From: Aliidiomarina shirensis
GTDB taxonomy: Bacteria > Pseudomonadota > Gammaproteobacteria > Enterobacterales > Alteromonadaceae
Length of the DNA stretch: 64,000 bases
Reading direction: 5' to 3'
NCBI RefSeq assembly: GCF_003987345.1
Contig: NZ_PIPP01000002.1
Coordinates: 372,001 to 436,000 of the forward strand
Under the pieces are notes generated by a model. The model saw only the letters and a program-made list of their open reading frames with translations, searched no databases and was not told the origin of the DNA. Positions 26,714-36,148 of the stretch are shown here, piece by piece. The position numbers and the translations under genes are program-made. Position 1 is the stretch's first letter. Each line of letters opens with the position of its first letter.

Positions 26714-26764
26714 CACATCTAGTGCGTAACCGAGCGAGTAAGGCCCGCAACGCAGCTAGATGTG
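26714..26764. repeat. palindromic GC-rich element downstream of the M13 peptidase gene
   Basis: CACATCTAG (26714-26722) pairs with CTAGATGTG (26756-26764), and the bases just inside (TGCG with CGCA) extend the stem imperfectly. The enclosed region repeats ACCGAG-type motifs (GCACCGAGTGAGGGC before, ACCGAGCGAGTAAGGC inside). It fills the last 140 bp before the M13 gene end; no coding signal was seen. Confidence 0.5.
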
Positions 26765-26780
26765 ATGCCGGACAAGCCTC

Positions 26781-28856
26781 CTACCAAAGGATTACACGCT
26801 CTTCTGGAGGCAAATACATCCCATCACCCTCTTGCACATCAAACGCTTCATAGAAGCCTGGGATGTTACGTGGAGCACCTAGGGCGCGGTATTTGCCTGG
26901 TGAATGCGGGCCACGGGCTAGCTGTGCGCGCATGGCGTCTTCGCGGAACTTAATTTTCCAGATTTGCGCCCAGCTGATGAAGAAACGCTGTTCGCCGGTG
27001 AAGCCGTCCATTACTGGTGATGGTTCGCCGTCTAACGATTTCTGGTAAGCACGGTATGCACTTAATAGGCCTACGTGATCGCCGATGTTTTCGCCAAGTG
27101 ATACGCGGCCATCAACGTTCATGCCTGGGAGTGGCTCAAACTGCGAGTATTGGTCAACGAGCACGTCGGCTTTTTGATCAAATTGCTCGCGGTCTTGTTC
27201 TGTCCACCAGTTGGCTAAGTTGCCGCCGCCGTCGTAACGTGAACCTTGGTCATCGAATCCGTGGCCGATTTCGTGGCCGATTACGGCACCGATGCCGCCG
27301 TAGTTTACTGCGTCTTCTGCATTCATATCAAAGAATGGAGGCTGCAAGATACCGGCTGGGAAAACGATTTCGTTAGCGGTTGGGCTGTAGTAAGCGTTTA
27401 CCGTTTGTGGCGTCATGCCCCAACGGGTGCGATCTACTGGTTGGCCTAAGTCAGCGATGTTTTCGTCGTAACCAAATTGCGCTACGCGAATCGTGTTACC
27501 AATTAGATCATCGGCTGCTACTTCGAGTGCAGAGTAATCTTTCCACTCATCTGGGTAACCAATTTTCGGCGTGAAGTTGTTGAGCTTGTCGAGTGCTTTT
27601 TCTTTGGTGTCTGCTGTCATCCACTCAAGATCTTCGATAGATTCTTCCATCGCTTCTAATAAGTTATCGATCAGCTCACCCATGCGCTCTTTGGCTGCAG
27701 GTGGGAAATGACGTGCCACGTATTCTTGGCCTAGCACTTCGCCGAGTGCGCCATTAGTTGCTTGAACACCACGTTTCCAACGCTCTTGCTGCTCTGGCGT
27801 ACCGCTTAGGGTAGTTGAGTAGAAATCAAATTGGATATCCGCTACTTCTTTGTGTAGGCGTGATGCGAACGAGCTCATTAAGCGAACTTGAAGGTAATCT
27901 TTCCAAGTTTGCAGATCCGTATCGGCATATAACTCGCCTAACGCTTCGATGTAAGAAGGCGTATTTACAATTACGTATTCAGCGTGATCGATGCCTGCTA
28001 CTTCGGCCATCGCATCATAATCAATGCTGCCCATAAGATCGCGTACTTCATCGATGGTCATTTTGTTGTAGCGTGCTTCTGCATCACGAATCTCTGCACG
28101 GGTCCAGTGATGGCCGGCAAGTGTGTATTCAAGATCGTAAATGCGTTGTGCGGCTGCTTCAGCATCAGTATGGCCTGCGGCCGTTAGCATATCGCTAAGG
28201 TATTGCACATATTTCTGACGAATGTTCTCGAAATCATCGCTATCACGGAAATAGTAATCGCGATCTGGCAAACCTAAACCAGCTTGGCTCATGTGCAATG
28301 CATAGATTTCCGGGTTCTTAGCATCTGTTGAAATATAGAAACTGAATGGACCGCCTAAACCGCTACGGCGCATATCGGCCATCGTAGTGGTTAGGTCTGC
28401 GTGGCTTTCAATGCCCGCGATACGGTTAAGCATCGGCTGCACAGGAGTGATACCGAGCTCTTCAATGCGATCTTCATCCATGAAGCTGGCAAAGAAATCG
28501 CCAATTTTTTGTTCGTTTGAACCCGGTGCGGCGGAAGTGGCTGCTGCATCTTCAATAATGCTACGTAACCGAATTTCATTCTCTTCGGCCAACATATTGA
28601 ACGCACCATAGGTGGAACGATCTGAAGGAATTTCAGTGTTATTGTACCAAGTACCATTTACAAACATGAACAGATCGTCTTGCGGACGCACGTCCATATC
28701 GAAATCTTGCAAGAATAAACCTGAAGTAAGCTGCTGTTCTGCTTGTTCGCTTTGCTGGCTTTGTTGGGTGTTATTTTGAGTTTGCTCTGCTGGTGAGCAA
28801 GCAGCTAGGCCTAATGCCATTGCAATGCTTGCGGCTACCAAAGTTACCTTCTTCAT
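26781..28856 (-). CDS. M13 family (neprilysin/PepO-type) metallopeptidase, lipoprotein
   Basis: A 691-residue protein with a lipobox LAAC (Cys20), then a Gln/Ser-rich spacer. It has the M13_N domain, then the M13 catalytic region: VNAYYSPTANEIVFPAGILQ, the zinc motif HEIGH (528-532) followed by GFDDQG, and the third ligand Glu in SLGENIGDHVG. The C-terminus keeps the family PGKYRALGAPRNIPGF pattern. M13 enzymes cut oligopeptides, usually up to about 40 residues. As a lipoprotein it should sit in the periplasm or on the outer membrane. Monocistronic. Confidence 0.94.
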   Translation of the reverse strand: MKKVTLVAASIAMALGLAACSPAEQTQNNTQQSQQSEQAEQQLTSGLFLQDFDMDVRPQDDLFMFVNGTWYNNTEIPSDRSTYGAFNMLAEENEIRLRSIIEDAAATSAAPGSNEQKIGDFFASFMDEDRIEELGITPVQPMLNRIAGIESHADLTTTMADMRRSGLGGPFSFYISTDAKNPEIYALHMSQAGLGLPDRDYYFRDSDDFENIRQKYVQYLSDMLTAAGHTDAEAAAQRIYDLEYTLAGHHWTRAEIRDAEARYNKMTIDEVRDLMGSIDYDAMAEVAGIDHAEYVIVNTPSYIEALGELYADTDLQTWKDYLQVRLMSSFASRLHKEVADIQFDFYSTTLSGTPEQQERWKRGVQATNGALGEVLGQEYVARHFPPAAKERMGELIDNLLEAMEESIEDLEWMTADTKEKALDKLNNFTPKIGYPDEWKDYSALEVAADDLIGNTIRVAQFGYDENIADLGQPVDRTRWGMTPQTVNAYYSPTANEIVFPAGILQPPFFDMNAEDAVNYGGIGAVIGHEIGHGFDDQGSRYDGGGNLANWWTEQDREQFDQKADVLVDQYSQFEPLPGMNVDGRVSLGENIGDHVGLLSAYRAYQKSLDGEPSPVMDGFTGEQRFFISWAQIWKIKFREDAMRAQLARGPHSPGKYRALGAPRNIPGFYEAFDVQEGDGMYLPPEERVILW

Positions 28857-28967
28857 TTTGTGTCCACCTGAATTATGTAATAAGAGTGTTACAACATAAT
28901 CAGTTTAAGGCTTTCACGAACCTTTGGCAAAGTTCTCACGCACGGCTAACTGCGTGTTGGTCGCAAA

Positions 28968-29576
28968 TTACAGCAGGTGGCCGAATTTTTTGGTTTTTGT
29001 GGCTAAATAATACTCATTGTGTGGCGTTCCTTCCGTGCGGTGAGGAATACGTTCCACCACTTTCACTCCACACTCGGTAAGCTTTTCTATTTTCTTCGGG
29101 TTATTCGTCATTAACTGAATCGATTTCACCTGCAATTCAGCAAGCATACCGGCGGCAATATCATATTCCCGCGCATCCGCTACAAATCCCAAAATTTCGT
29201 TCGCTTCCACGGTATCTAAGCCTTTATCTTGCTCAGCATAGGCTCGAATTTTATTTAATAAGCCAATTCCTCGGCCTTCTTGACGTAAATAGATAATTAC
29301 GCCGCGCCCTTCTTGCGCTATTTTACGCATGGCCGCTTCAAGCTGTGGGCCACAATCACAACGCTGGCTAAACAACGCATCGCCCGTTAAGCACTCAGAA
29401 TGCACCCGTGCTAATACCGGTTCATCAGTAGTGATATCTCCTAAGGTTAAAGCAACGTGCTCTTTACCTTTCGGATCTTCAAAACCTACCAAAGTAAACT
29501 CGGCAAATTGGGTGGGTAAACGGGTTTGTGCAACCACTTTCATTTTTGCAACGTTGGTCATGAATACAGCTCTCAT
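28968..29576 (-). CDS. ribA: GTP cyclohydrolase II
   Basis: A 202-residue enzyme catalysing the first step of riboflavin synthesis, GTP to the diaminopyrimidine intermediate plus formate. The three zinc cysteines are in [15 protein letters not shown], followed by [19 protein letters not shown] and LMTNNPKK, all as in E. coli RibA. The annotated start adds six residues; the second Met ([10 protein letters not shown], at 29558) is an equal candidate. No FMN riboswitch was seen upstream. Confidence 0.95.
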   Translation of the reverse strand: MRAVFMTNVAKMKVVAQTRLPTQFAEFTLVGFEDPKGKEHVALTLGDITTDEPVLARVHSECLTGDALFSQRCDCGPQLEAAMRKIAQEGRGVIIYLRQEGRGIGLLNKIRAYAEQDKGLDTVEANEILGFVADAREYDIAAGMLAELQVKSIQLMTNNPKKIEKLTECGVKVVERIPHRTEGTPHNEYYLATKTKKFGHLL

Positions 29577-29597
29577 TCAGCAACTAAAAACGCGGCG

Positions 29598-29603
29598 ATT
29601 ATA
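29598..29603 (-). promoter_or_regulatory. extended -10 promoter element of ribA
   Basis: TGCTATAAT on the minus strand (TG one base before a perfect TATAAT), 22 bp upstream of the ribA start. No good -35, as expected for an extended -10 promoter. Confidence 0.55.
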
Positions 29604-29622
29604 GCAGGAAGGCAAAATAATT

Positions 29623-29640
29623 GCGCGTTTAGCAACGCGC
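29623..29640 (-). terminator. hairpin after the PLD gene
   Basis: GCGCGTT and AACGCGC form a perfect 7-bp stem with a TAGC loop, followed on the minus strand by AATTATTTT. It lies 34-51 bp after the phospholipase D-like stop and just upstream of the ribA -10 element. Confidence 0.55.
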
Positions 29641-29673
29641 TGCCATTCGATTGTGGTTATCGGAAGAACGCAG

Positions 29674-31116
29674 CTAAAACGTACTCAGGCCGGTTGCTTC
29701 CATTACGCGATATAACGTTCGTAGCCACAAGCTATCATCGGCATAGGTAGCATAATCAAGGCTAAACTGGTTGCCATCCACGTTGTGCCATTGGTTATCA
29801 AACCATTGTTCACCTTCTGCTAAAGGCTCTGCCGACATCGGCCCTCGCAGCACAACGCTAGTTTCGAGATTGAGATTATGTAGATTGCGGCGGGTGAAGT
29901 TTGTGGAACCTAGCAGCATCGCCCCCTGCCCCTGGCTATCACGATACAGCACCCATTTTGAGTGGCATTGCTCACCTTCGGTGGCACACCAACGCACGGG
30001 AACACCTGCACTCATAAGTTCATGGGCTACTGGGCGATTCGGCACACCATTCTTCTCTCGACCAAAAGCATCTTTATTGGGGTCTAGCAAAACCCGCACC
30101 GCTACTCCGCGCGCCACTGAGTGTCGTAAAGCACGAACCACTTGTCGATCCGATAAATAAAAAGCTGCCATATCAATATGATCACCTGCCTGAGCTTTAT
30201 TGATAATCTCCAGTAGTGCCCGCTCTACCGAACGCTCGCTCACTATTTGTAGTGTGATTGAGCCGCTCTCTGCGGTTTCTTCAGTGGCCTCGAGTTCTGA
30301 ACGTACTACACCCGTTTCTATGATTGGGCCATCAGAAAACGCGAGCACCGCCATTTCAGATTCCAGTAAATCCCATGCTGCTTGGCCGCCAAACCGCAAG
30401 GCAACATTGCTGTGTGCACTGCTACCATCATGCGGGTTTGCTGAAGTAACAAGTGCCAATAACGCATTGTTGTTATCAGCAATAATCAATTTCCGATGAT
30501 TCGCTTTAAAATTCAAAAGTGCTAGGTAGCTACGTAGTGAAACTCGTCCTTCGCCAAAGGGATTCGGCAGCGTATTTGCTTCGCTATTTCCGAAAGGTTG
30601 CGCAAATGGGCGCCACCACGCAGAGTAAATCGGATTACTATCGCGCAAGCGTGGTAATTTTGTGAGCGTTACGTGAATGCCTGCAGCCTCTAAAGCGGTA
30701 AAGTGTGCAGAAGGCAAACCTCCGTAGATACTATTCAATGGATCAGAAACCACATAAATCTCAAGCTCTGGATACTGGTGCTTTTGGGTAATAAGCGCCT
30801 GAGTAAGCTCTGACGAAAGGGAACGATGTGTTTCGCCTAATGCCCCCTGAAAGCTATTGAACAAGAACATATCAACGAGCACAAACTGCCGCGCATCACT
30901 AATGATGGTTAATATTTCATCGAATATTTGTTGCTCGATAACCCGTTCGCCATTGGCATCAGTGTATGTGCTATCAGATAAAAACTCAGCATCCTCAACG
31001 CTGCGCTCCGGACCGCTGTAATCCAAACCTTCAGGTAACGGCTTATACGATTGATAAACCCCAATGCTTAACAAAACTAAAAATATGGCTGCTAATAATT
31101 TTTTCAAAGGAATCAT
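29674..31116 (-). CDS. phospholipase D-like protein
   Basis: A 480-residue protein with an N-terminal membrane anchor or signal (LLAAIFLVLLSIGVY). It carries two HKD motifs: NHRKLIIADNN in the first half and CHSKWVLYRD followed by LLGSTNFTRRN in the second. Two HKD half-sites form one PLD active site, cleaving phosphodiester bonds of phospholipids or related polymers. Its ATG overlaps the antiporter stop by four bases (ATGA), so it is translated with it in the GGDEF/antiporter/PLD operon. Confidence 0.87.
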   Translation of the reverse strand: MIPLKKLLAAIFLVLLSIGVYQSYKPLPEGLDYSGPERSVEDAEFLSDSTYTDANGERVIEQQIFDEILTIISDARQFVLVDMFLFNSFQGALGETHRSLSSELTQALITQKHQYPELEIYVVSDPLNSIYGGLPSAHFTALEAAGIHVTLTKLPRLRDSNPIYSAWWRPFAQPFGNSEANTLPNPFGEGRVSLRSYLALLNFKANHRKLIIADNNNALLALVTSANPHDGSSAHSNVALRFGGQAAWDLLESEMAVLAFSDGPIIETGVVRSELEATEETAESGSITLQIVSERSVERALLEIINKAQAGDHIDMAAFYLSDRQVVRALRHSVARGVAVRVLLDPNKDAFGREKNGVPNRPVAHELMSAGVPVRWCATEGEQCHSKWVLYRDSQGQGAMLLGSTNFTRRNLHNLNLETSVVLRGPMSAEPLAEGEQWFDNQWHNVDGNQFSLDYATYADDSLWLRTLYRVMEATGLSTF

Positions 31117-32078
31117 CCATTAAACACAGTGAAACTTAAGCCCACGTAGGCCGCATAGCCGAGTAATAGCAAGGCTCCCTCGAACCGCGTTAGCCGCTTA
31201 CCCGTGTATAAAAACACCGCTAAAATCAATGCCGCACCGAGCATGACCCACTGATCAAACTGCAATATCCGGCTGTGAACCGGCAACGGTTGTAAAAGCG
31301 CCGAAATACCGAGAATGCCCAACAAGTTAAATATATTACTACCCAGAATATTGCCTATCGCTACATCAGCATGACGCCGAAATGCCGCAATTACAGAAAT
31401 AGAAAGCTCAGGTAAAGAGGTGCCAACGGCAACCAATGTGAGGCCGATAACCGCCTCGGAAAGCCCTAGCGCTTCGGCGATACCTACAGCACCTTTTAGC
31501 AGCACTTGCGAGCCACCAATTAGTAGCAGTAAACCAAACACCACTGCCGTAGTAATCCACAACACCGTGCGCGGCAATGCGGTAATTTCTGTTGCTTCCG
31601 CTTTGTGTAATTCTGCCGAAGGCGCAGAACCAAAACGTTCCGTGCGGTAAGCCCAGAATAGATAAGCAAATAGCGTCACCAAGAAAATAGCAGCATCAAT
31701 ACGCGCCAACGCACTACCGCCCACCAACACCAAAAATAGCACGGTTGCGGCCACCACCGTTACGGCATCCCGCCGCAGCACTAAAGGCTTTACGGCCAAA
31801 GGCGTAATCACCGCACACAAGCCTAGAATCAGAAGGATATTACTGATATTACTGCCAACAACGTTGCCGATAGCAATATCCGGCCGCGCATTCATGGCGG
31901 CATCAATGGAAACCACTAACTCAGGGGCCGAAGTACCAAAACCAACGATAAGTAGGCCGCTCAGCAATGGTGAAACACCCATTTTATTGGCTGCTGCCAG
32001 AGAACCACGGATCAACGCTTCGCCACCCGTAGTTAACAGCACCACACCCAACGCAACCAGCAACAGGTTGATAATCAT
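31113..32078 (-). CDS. calcium/sodium antiporter, YrbG type
   Basis: A 321-residue, ten-segment membrane protein with the two inverted CaCA alpha repeats: GFGTSAPELVVSID...GNVVGSN and AVGTSLPELSISVI...GNILGSN. These hold the ion-coordinating acidic and polar residues. It exchanges Na+ or H+ for Ca2+ across the inner membrane. 26 bp downstream of the GGDEF gene and overlapping the PLD gene. Confidence 0.93.
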   Translation of the reverse strand: MIINLLLVALGVVLLTTGGEALIRGSLAAANKMGVSPLLSGLLIVGFGTSAPELVVSIDAAMNARPDIAIGNVVGSNISNILLILGLCAVITPLAVKPLVLRRDAVTVVAATVLFLVLVGGSALARIDAAIFLVTLFAYLFWAYRTERFGSAPSAELHKAEATEITALPRTVLWITTAVVFGLLLLIGGSQVLLKGAVGIAEALGLSEAVIGLTLVAVGTSLPELSISVIAAFRRHADVAIGNILGSNIFNLLGILGISALLQPLPVHSRILQFDQWVMLGAALILAVFLYTGKRLTRFEGALLLLGYAAYVGLSFTVFNG

Positions 32079-32104
32079 TTAAGGCTCCCTTTCGCCAAAC
32101 ACTA

Positions 32105-32974
32105 TTATTGCCGTTCTTCTTCTAAACATCTTCGTTTAATATCATACATGTTGCTATCTGCAACACTCAAAAGCGTATCGATATCTTCACCATCATCTGG
32201 GTAGCAGGCCACACCAATGCTGCATGAGGGCATCTCGAGCCCTTTAAACTCAGTCCCTAAAGGCTCCGACATTACCGTCATGATCTGCTGAACTACGTTG
32301 GTAACTGCATCAACAGATTGGATATCGGTTAACAACACCGTAAATTCATCGCCTCCCATACGCGCCACGGTATCGGTTTCACGAAGATGATTTTGCAAGC
32401 GTTGAGCAACTGCGCGCAGTACACGGTCTCCCATCGAATGCCCATATTCATCATTAATATTTTTAAAGTTATTTACATCAATGAATAACAAAGCAAAATG
32501 CGATTTATGGCGGCGAGCCGAGTTCAACGCCGATTTCAACCGATCATTAAATAACGAACGGTTGGTTAAACCGGTGAGTGGATCATGATGTGCAAGGAAA
32601 CGCAGCTCATCTTCTGCCTGCTTAAGCGCACTTACATCGCGCGCAACACCAATGCGTACTTGCTCTTCTTCATACCACCGGGCCGACCAAAGAATATAAA
32701 CAACTTCGCCATCTTTACGCAGGTAGCGATTGCGAAAATCAATATGCGGCTGGCCTTTCATTACGCGCTCAATCGAGGCTTTGGATATCGCCAGATCTTC
32801 CGGGTGCATGTAATCGGTGATCACGGTACCGATAAGCTCCGCAGGAGAATAGCCGAGTAATTTTTCGCAAGAATCACTTACAAAAACAATATGATTTTCA
32901 GAATCCACAACAAAAACTGTATCGAGCATCAAGTTGATCAGTTTCGGGGCAAGCGCTTCTATATTGACGGGCAT
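32105..32974 (-). CDS. PAS-GGDEF diguanylate cyclase
   Basis: Using the ATG at 32974 the protein has 289 residues: a PAS domain (LMLDTVFVVDSENHIVFVSD to about residue 120) then a GGDEF domain with an intact RMGGDEFTVLL. The inhibitory I-site RxxD (RETD) lies exactly five residues before GGDEF, so product inhibition is expected. It makes cyclic di-GMP. The longer frame opens only with TTG at 33094 and adds 40 residues without family character, so I reject it. First gene of an operon with the antiporter and the PLD-like protein. Confidence 0.9.
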   Translation of the reverse strand: MPVNIEALAPKLINLMLDTVFVVDSENHIVFVSDSCEKLLGYSPAELIGTVITDYMHPEDLAISKASIERVMKGQPHIDFRNRYLRKDGEVVYILWSARWYEEEQVRIGVARDVSALKQAEDELRFLAHHDPLTGLTNRSLFNDRLKSALNSARRHKSHFALLFIDVNNFKNINDEYGHSMGDRVLRAVAQRLQNHLRETDTVARMGGDEFTVLLTDIQSVDAVTNVVQQIMTVMSEPLGTEFKGLEMPSCSIGVACYPDDGEDIDTLLSVADSNMYDIKRRCLEEERQ

Positions 32975-33111
32975 ATTATAAAGTTCCGTTTTCCCTACGT
33001 AAAAAATAACATGGGCAAGTAAAGATGTTTTATATTCTTCCGAAAGCATATACCAGAAATGGCGCAAAGCACACAACGATAAAGCAGGCAGCAAGCAACT
33101 TTCGACTCACC

Positions 33112-33142
33112 AAAAAAAAAGCTGCCAATATTTGGCAGCTTT
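33112..33142 (-). terminator. Rho-independent terminator of the TonB receptor gene
   Basis: A perfect 11-bp stem (AAAGCTGCCAA with TTGGCAGCTTT), three-base loop, followed on the minus strand by nine T residues. Located 23 bp after the receptor stop codon. Confidence 0.95.
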
Positions 33143-33164
33143 CTTCATCGTTCAACTTACTCGT

Positions 33165-35951
33165 TTAGAACCGACCTTTAAAACCAATCGCAAAGGTGCG
33201 GCCATACTCTTCAAATTGTAGCGTATAGTTCGAGCTACCTTGATAAAGTTCTAATGGCTCATCGGTGATGTTTGTTATTTCAAACACGATTTCAACCTGC
33301 TTGTTCACCTTATATGAAGCTGTCCAATCTAACTGCGTATGGTCAGTAACATATATATCGTAACGCGCATCATCACCCACTTCAGTAAGCATCTTATCGC
33401 GGTGTGAAAGGCTCACACGCGTACCAAAGCGTTCGCGCTCGTAACCCACATACAAGTTGCCCGATAATTCCGCAGCATCCGGAAGCGCAAAGTTCTCACC
33501 CGCACGCTCAAATAATTCAAGGTTGGTATCAAGCACGGTTAAGTTCGCACCCACCAAGAGCCCTTGCAAATTATCAGCGGTAAAGCTGTGCTGTAAGTTC
33601 AACTCCATACCCGCTACAGAAGCTTCAGTACTATTGGTTGGGCGAGTAACATCAAAGCCCGCAAACTCAGGTACGTTGTTCGAAGTAAGCTCAACAACAT
33701 AGTTATCGATATCCTTGTAGAATGCACCTACCGAGAACACGCTACCTTCGCTGTAGTACCAATCGTAAACCAAATCAAAGTTCATCGCTTCGTAAGGCTT
33801 CAGATCTGGGTTGCCCAAATCAACTTCATTATCTTCACGGTCAACCGAAGCTCGTGGCGAAATATCTGAAAAGCTCGGACGTGCAATGGTATTTGTCCAA
33901 GCACCGCGCAATACCATATCAGGGGCTAATTCATAAGCTACGTGCAAGCCCGGTAAGAAGTTAGTGTAATCTGAAGAAACAGAACGCTCACTTACTTGTA
34001 AGGAACCATCTTCCAAAAACTCAAGTTGGTTACCTGTTGCAGAGTAACTCGTGCGCTCAACCCGAGCACCAGCGATAACACGCGTGCGATCTAAATCCCA
34101 CGTTGCCATCAAGTAACCTGAAGCAACATCTTCATCAGCGATGAAATCTTCTGCGATTTGCAGTTCAATCGCCTCCTGCTCGTCTTGTGGACGCAGGTTG
34201 AAATCGCCACGGTTCGCATTGAAGAAATCAATGTATCGACCTGAACTAATTCCTTGGCCAAGGTTTCCTAAGCCGTAACTTGGCGCAGCTATAGTAAGCG
34301 CATCAAGGCGTGCATCAGGTACGTTGCGAAGTTCAATTTCATTTACATCAACATCTTTGTTCTTCCACCGTAAATCTACCCCGGCTTGCAAGGTTAGTGC
34401 TTGATTATCAAGCGCATACGGGAAGGTTGCATCAAAGCCAACATTATATTCATTATCATCAATGATTTTAGGCTCTAATACCGCCCGATCAAGCACATAG
34501 TTTGCGTTATCAAGATGCGTAGTATCCGCAACGCCATCTTTTAATATGCTGAACGTAGGAATACCTGAACCAATGCGATAAGTAGCATCTAAATCGCCTT
34601 GATCAAACTCGTAACGGCCTTCGTTTTCATCGAGAACCCGCTCTTTCGTGGTAGAAATACCCGCGCGGTAGCTCAAATCCCACGTTTCAAATGTATGCTC
34701 ACCACCAGCTGTGAACGCTAGCGTATCTTGTTCTTTGGTGCGGAAACGAATACGGCGGCGGAACGCATCTTCTGGCATTTCAGAAATAACACCTTGCTCA
34801 CCATCAAATGCTGTTAAATCGCCATCTTCAAATACGTAAATGCTACGCTGACGCGTTTCTGCATCTTTAAACACACTGTAAACCGTATTTGCAAAGAACT
34901 TGGTGTTCGCATCTGGGCGATACTCTAAGTTCAAGTTCGTGCCTAAACGCTCGCGATTCACGTAGTATTTACGCTGCTGCGCTTCAATCACCGAGAATAC
35001 TTCATCATCGCCGAAATCAACCATATCGTATTCAGCTTCGATGTTATCTGATTCAAGTTTGCGATCGAGGAAGTTCACACCGAAGGAAACACCGAAGTGT
35101 TCATTCAATACGTCGCTAAAATTAAACTGAAGTTTTGGGCTAGTTTCGCCGCTTAACTCATTGTAAGAAGCTTCTGCACGATAGCGTATGTTGCGGCCTT
35201 CACGATCAAAAGGAGAGGCTGAGCGCACATCTACCGAACCACCAATCGCATCACCTGGCATATTTGGCGTAGGTGCTTTCACTACCGAAATGCCCTCTAC
35301 CGAACCTGTTGGAATTACATCTAATGGCACAGCGCGTGAGCCACTTTCTGGGGTACCAATGCGCATCCCATTTACCGTTACCGTGCTCAAACCTGCATCG
35401 ATACCGCGTACGCTAACAAAACGGCCTTCGCCTTGGTCACGAGAAATGGATGCGCCGGGAATGCGTTGCAATGATTCTGCCACGTTTTGGTCAACAAATT
35501 GGCCCATATCATCGGCTTCGATGAAGTTTGCTACCGCATCAGAAGCGCGGTAAGCATTTAACGCGCGGTTTTGCGCTTCACGCTGACCGGTAACTTGAAT
35601 TCGTTCAATGTTGGCAGACGCTGGTGCCAATACAATTTCAAGCATTTCCGTGCTTTCACCTGCCACCTCAACCGCTTGTTCAACACTCGGTAAACCAAGA
35701 TATTGGAAGCGCAAGGTAACGTTGCCATCTTCTACTTGGCGTAACACAAAACGGCCATCTTGGTCGGTGAATACGCTGCGCGAGGTACCCATAACCTCAA
35801 CTTGCACACCACTCAATGGTTGGCCATTGGCATTTTTTACTTCACCCTGAACTGTTGTAGCAGCTTGTACTACGCCAGCCATGGGCAGAGCCAAAGCCAA
35901 GAGCACAGCTTGGGCAGTAACTTTTCGTGAGAAACGTTGCTTTAGCGACAT
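33165..35951 (-). CDS. TonB-dependent outer-membrane receptor with N-terminal carboxypeptidase-like domain
   Basis: A 928-residue receptor from the ATG at 35951, which has AAAGG upstream and yields a clean signal peptide (MSLKQRFSRKV then a hydrophobic run to VQAA). The longer frame to 36005 lacks these. After the signal come a CarboxypepD_reg-like beta domain (VQGEVKNANGQPLSGVQVEV), a plug (VAESLQRIPGASISRDQGEGR, shortened: ESLQRIPG..ISRDQG), then a 22-strand barrel ending in a terminal Phe (FAIGFKGRF). It resembles the TonB-Xanth-Caul class. Substrate is not shown; PhoB-box-like repeats upstream hint at phosphate compounds. Confidence 0.9.
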   Translation of the reverse strand: MSLKQRFSRKVTAQAVLLALALPMAGVVQAATTVQGEVKNANGQPLSGVQVEVMGTSRSVFTDQDGRFVLRQVEDGNVTLRFQYLGLPSVEQAVEVAGESTEMLEIVLAPASANIERIQVTGQREAQNRALNAYRASDAVANFIEADDMGQFVDQNVAESLQRIPGASISRDQGEGRFVSVRGIDAGLSTVTVNGMRIGTPESGSRAVPLDVIPTGSVEGISVVKAPTPNMPGDAIGGSVDVRSASPFDREGRNIRYRAEASYNELSGETSPKLQFNFSDVLNEHFGVSFGVNFLDRKLESDNIEAEYDMVDFGDDEVFSVIEAQQRKYYVNRERLGTNLNLEYRPDANTKFFANTVYSVFKDAETRQRSIYVFEDGDLTAFDGEQGVISEMPEDAFRRRIRFRTKEQDTLAFTAGGEHTFETWDLSYRAGISTTKERVLDENEGRYEFDQGDLDATYRIGSGIPTFSILKDGVADTTHLDNANYVLDRAVLEPKIIDDNEYNVGFDATFPYALDNQALTLQAGVDLRWKNKDVDVNEIELRNVPDARLDALTIAAPSYGLGNLGQGISSGRYIDFFNANRGDFNLRPQDEQEAIELQIAEDFIADEDVASGYLMATWDLDRTRVIAGARVERTSYSATGNQLEFLEDGSLQVSERSVSSDYTNFLPGLHVAYELAPDMVLRGAWTNTIARPSFSDISPRASVDREDNEVDLGNPDLKPYEAMNFDLVYDWYYSEGSVFSVGAFYKDIDNYVVELTSNNVPEFAGFDVTRPTNSTEASVAGMELNLQHSFTADNLQGLLVGANLTVLDTNLELFERAGENFALPDAAELSGNLYVGYERERFGTRVSLSHRDKMLTEVGDDARYDIYVTDHTQLDWTASYKVNKQVEIVFEITNITDEPLELYQGSSNYTLQFEEYGRTFAIGFKGRF

Positions 35952-36009
35952 TGTGAGTACCTTTGAAATAGTTATAGTTTGAAAGACCGCTAGACGGTAT
36001 ATCACTCAC

Positions 36010-36060
36010 ATGACGCTTTTGTGCGAACCATGTTACAGGTACGCGACATTTCAATGACAA
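36010..36060 (-). promoter_or_regulatory. PhoB-box-like 11-bp repeats upstream of the TonB receptor gene
   Basis: On the minus strand four heptamers like CTGTCAT fall on one 11-bp phase: TTGTCAT (36060-36054), ATGTCGC (36049-36043), CTGTAAC (36038-36032) and GCGTCAT (36016-36010), with 4-bp spacers; the phase position at 36027-36021 is degenerate. This is the architecture of a PhoB operator. It is a visual call without a scoring matrix. Confidence 0.5.
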
Positions 36061-36080
36061 AACACATTTGAAGGCTAGGT

Positions 36081-36114
36081 TTGTCACCGAATCGTCATTA
36101 AACTTTGTTATATT
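36081..36114 (+). promoter_or_regulatory. PhoB-box-like pair and -10 element upstream of the pyrophosphatase fusion
   Basis: TTGTCAC (36081-36087), a 4-bp spacer and TCGTCAT (36092-36098) form two 11-bp units facing the plus-strand gene. TATATT follows at 36109-36114, the distance at which a Pho box usually replaces the -35. Confidence 0.5.
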
Positions 36115-36148
36115 CGATGGATAAACTGCCACACTACGGAATTTTCTT

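Noticed and set aside
28857-29700. FMN riboswitch or other leader for ribA
   Set aside because: The sequence upstream of ribA is under 100 bp to the PLD gene and shows only an extended -10 and a small hairpin.
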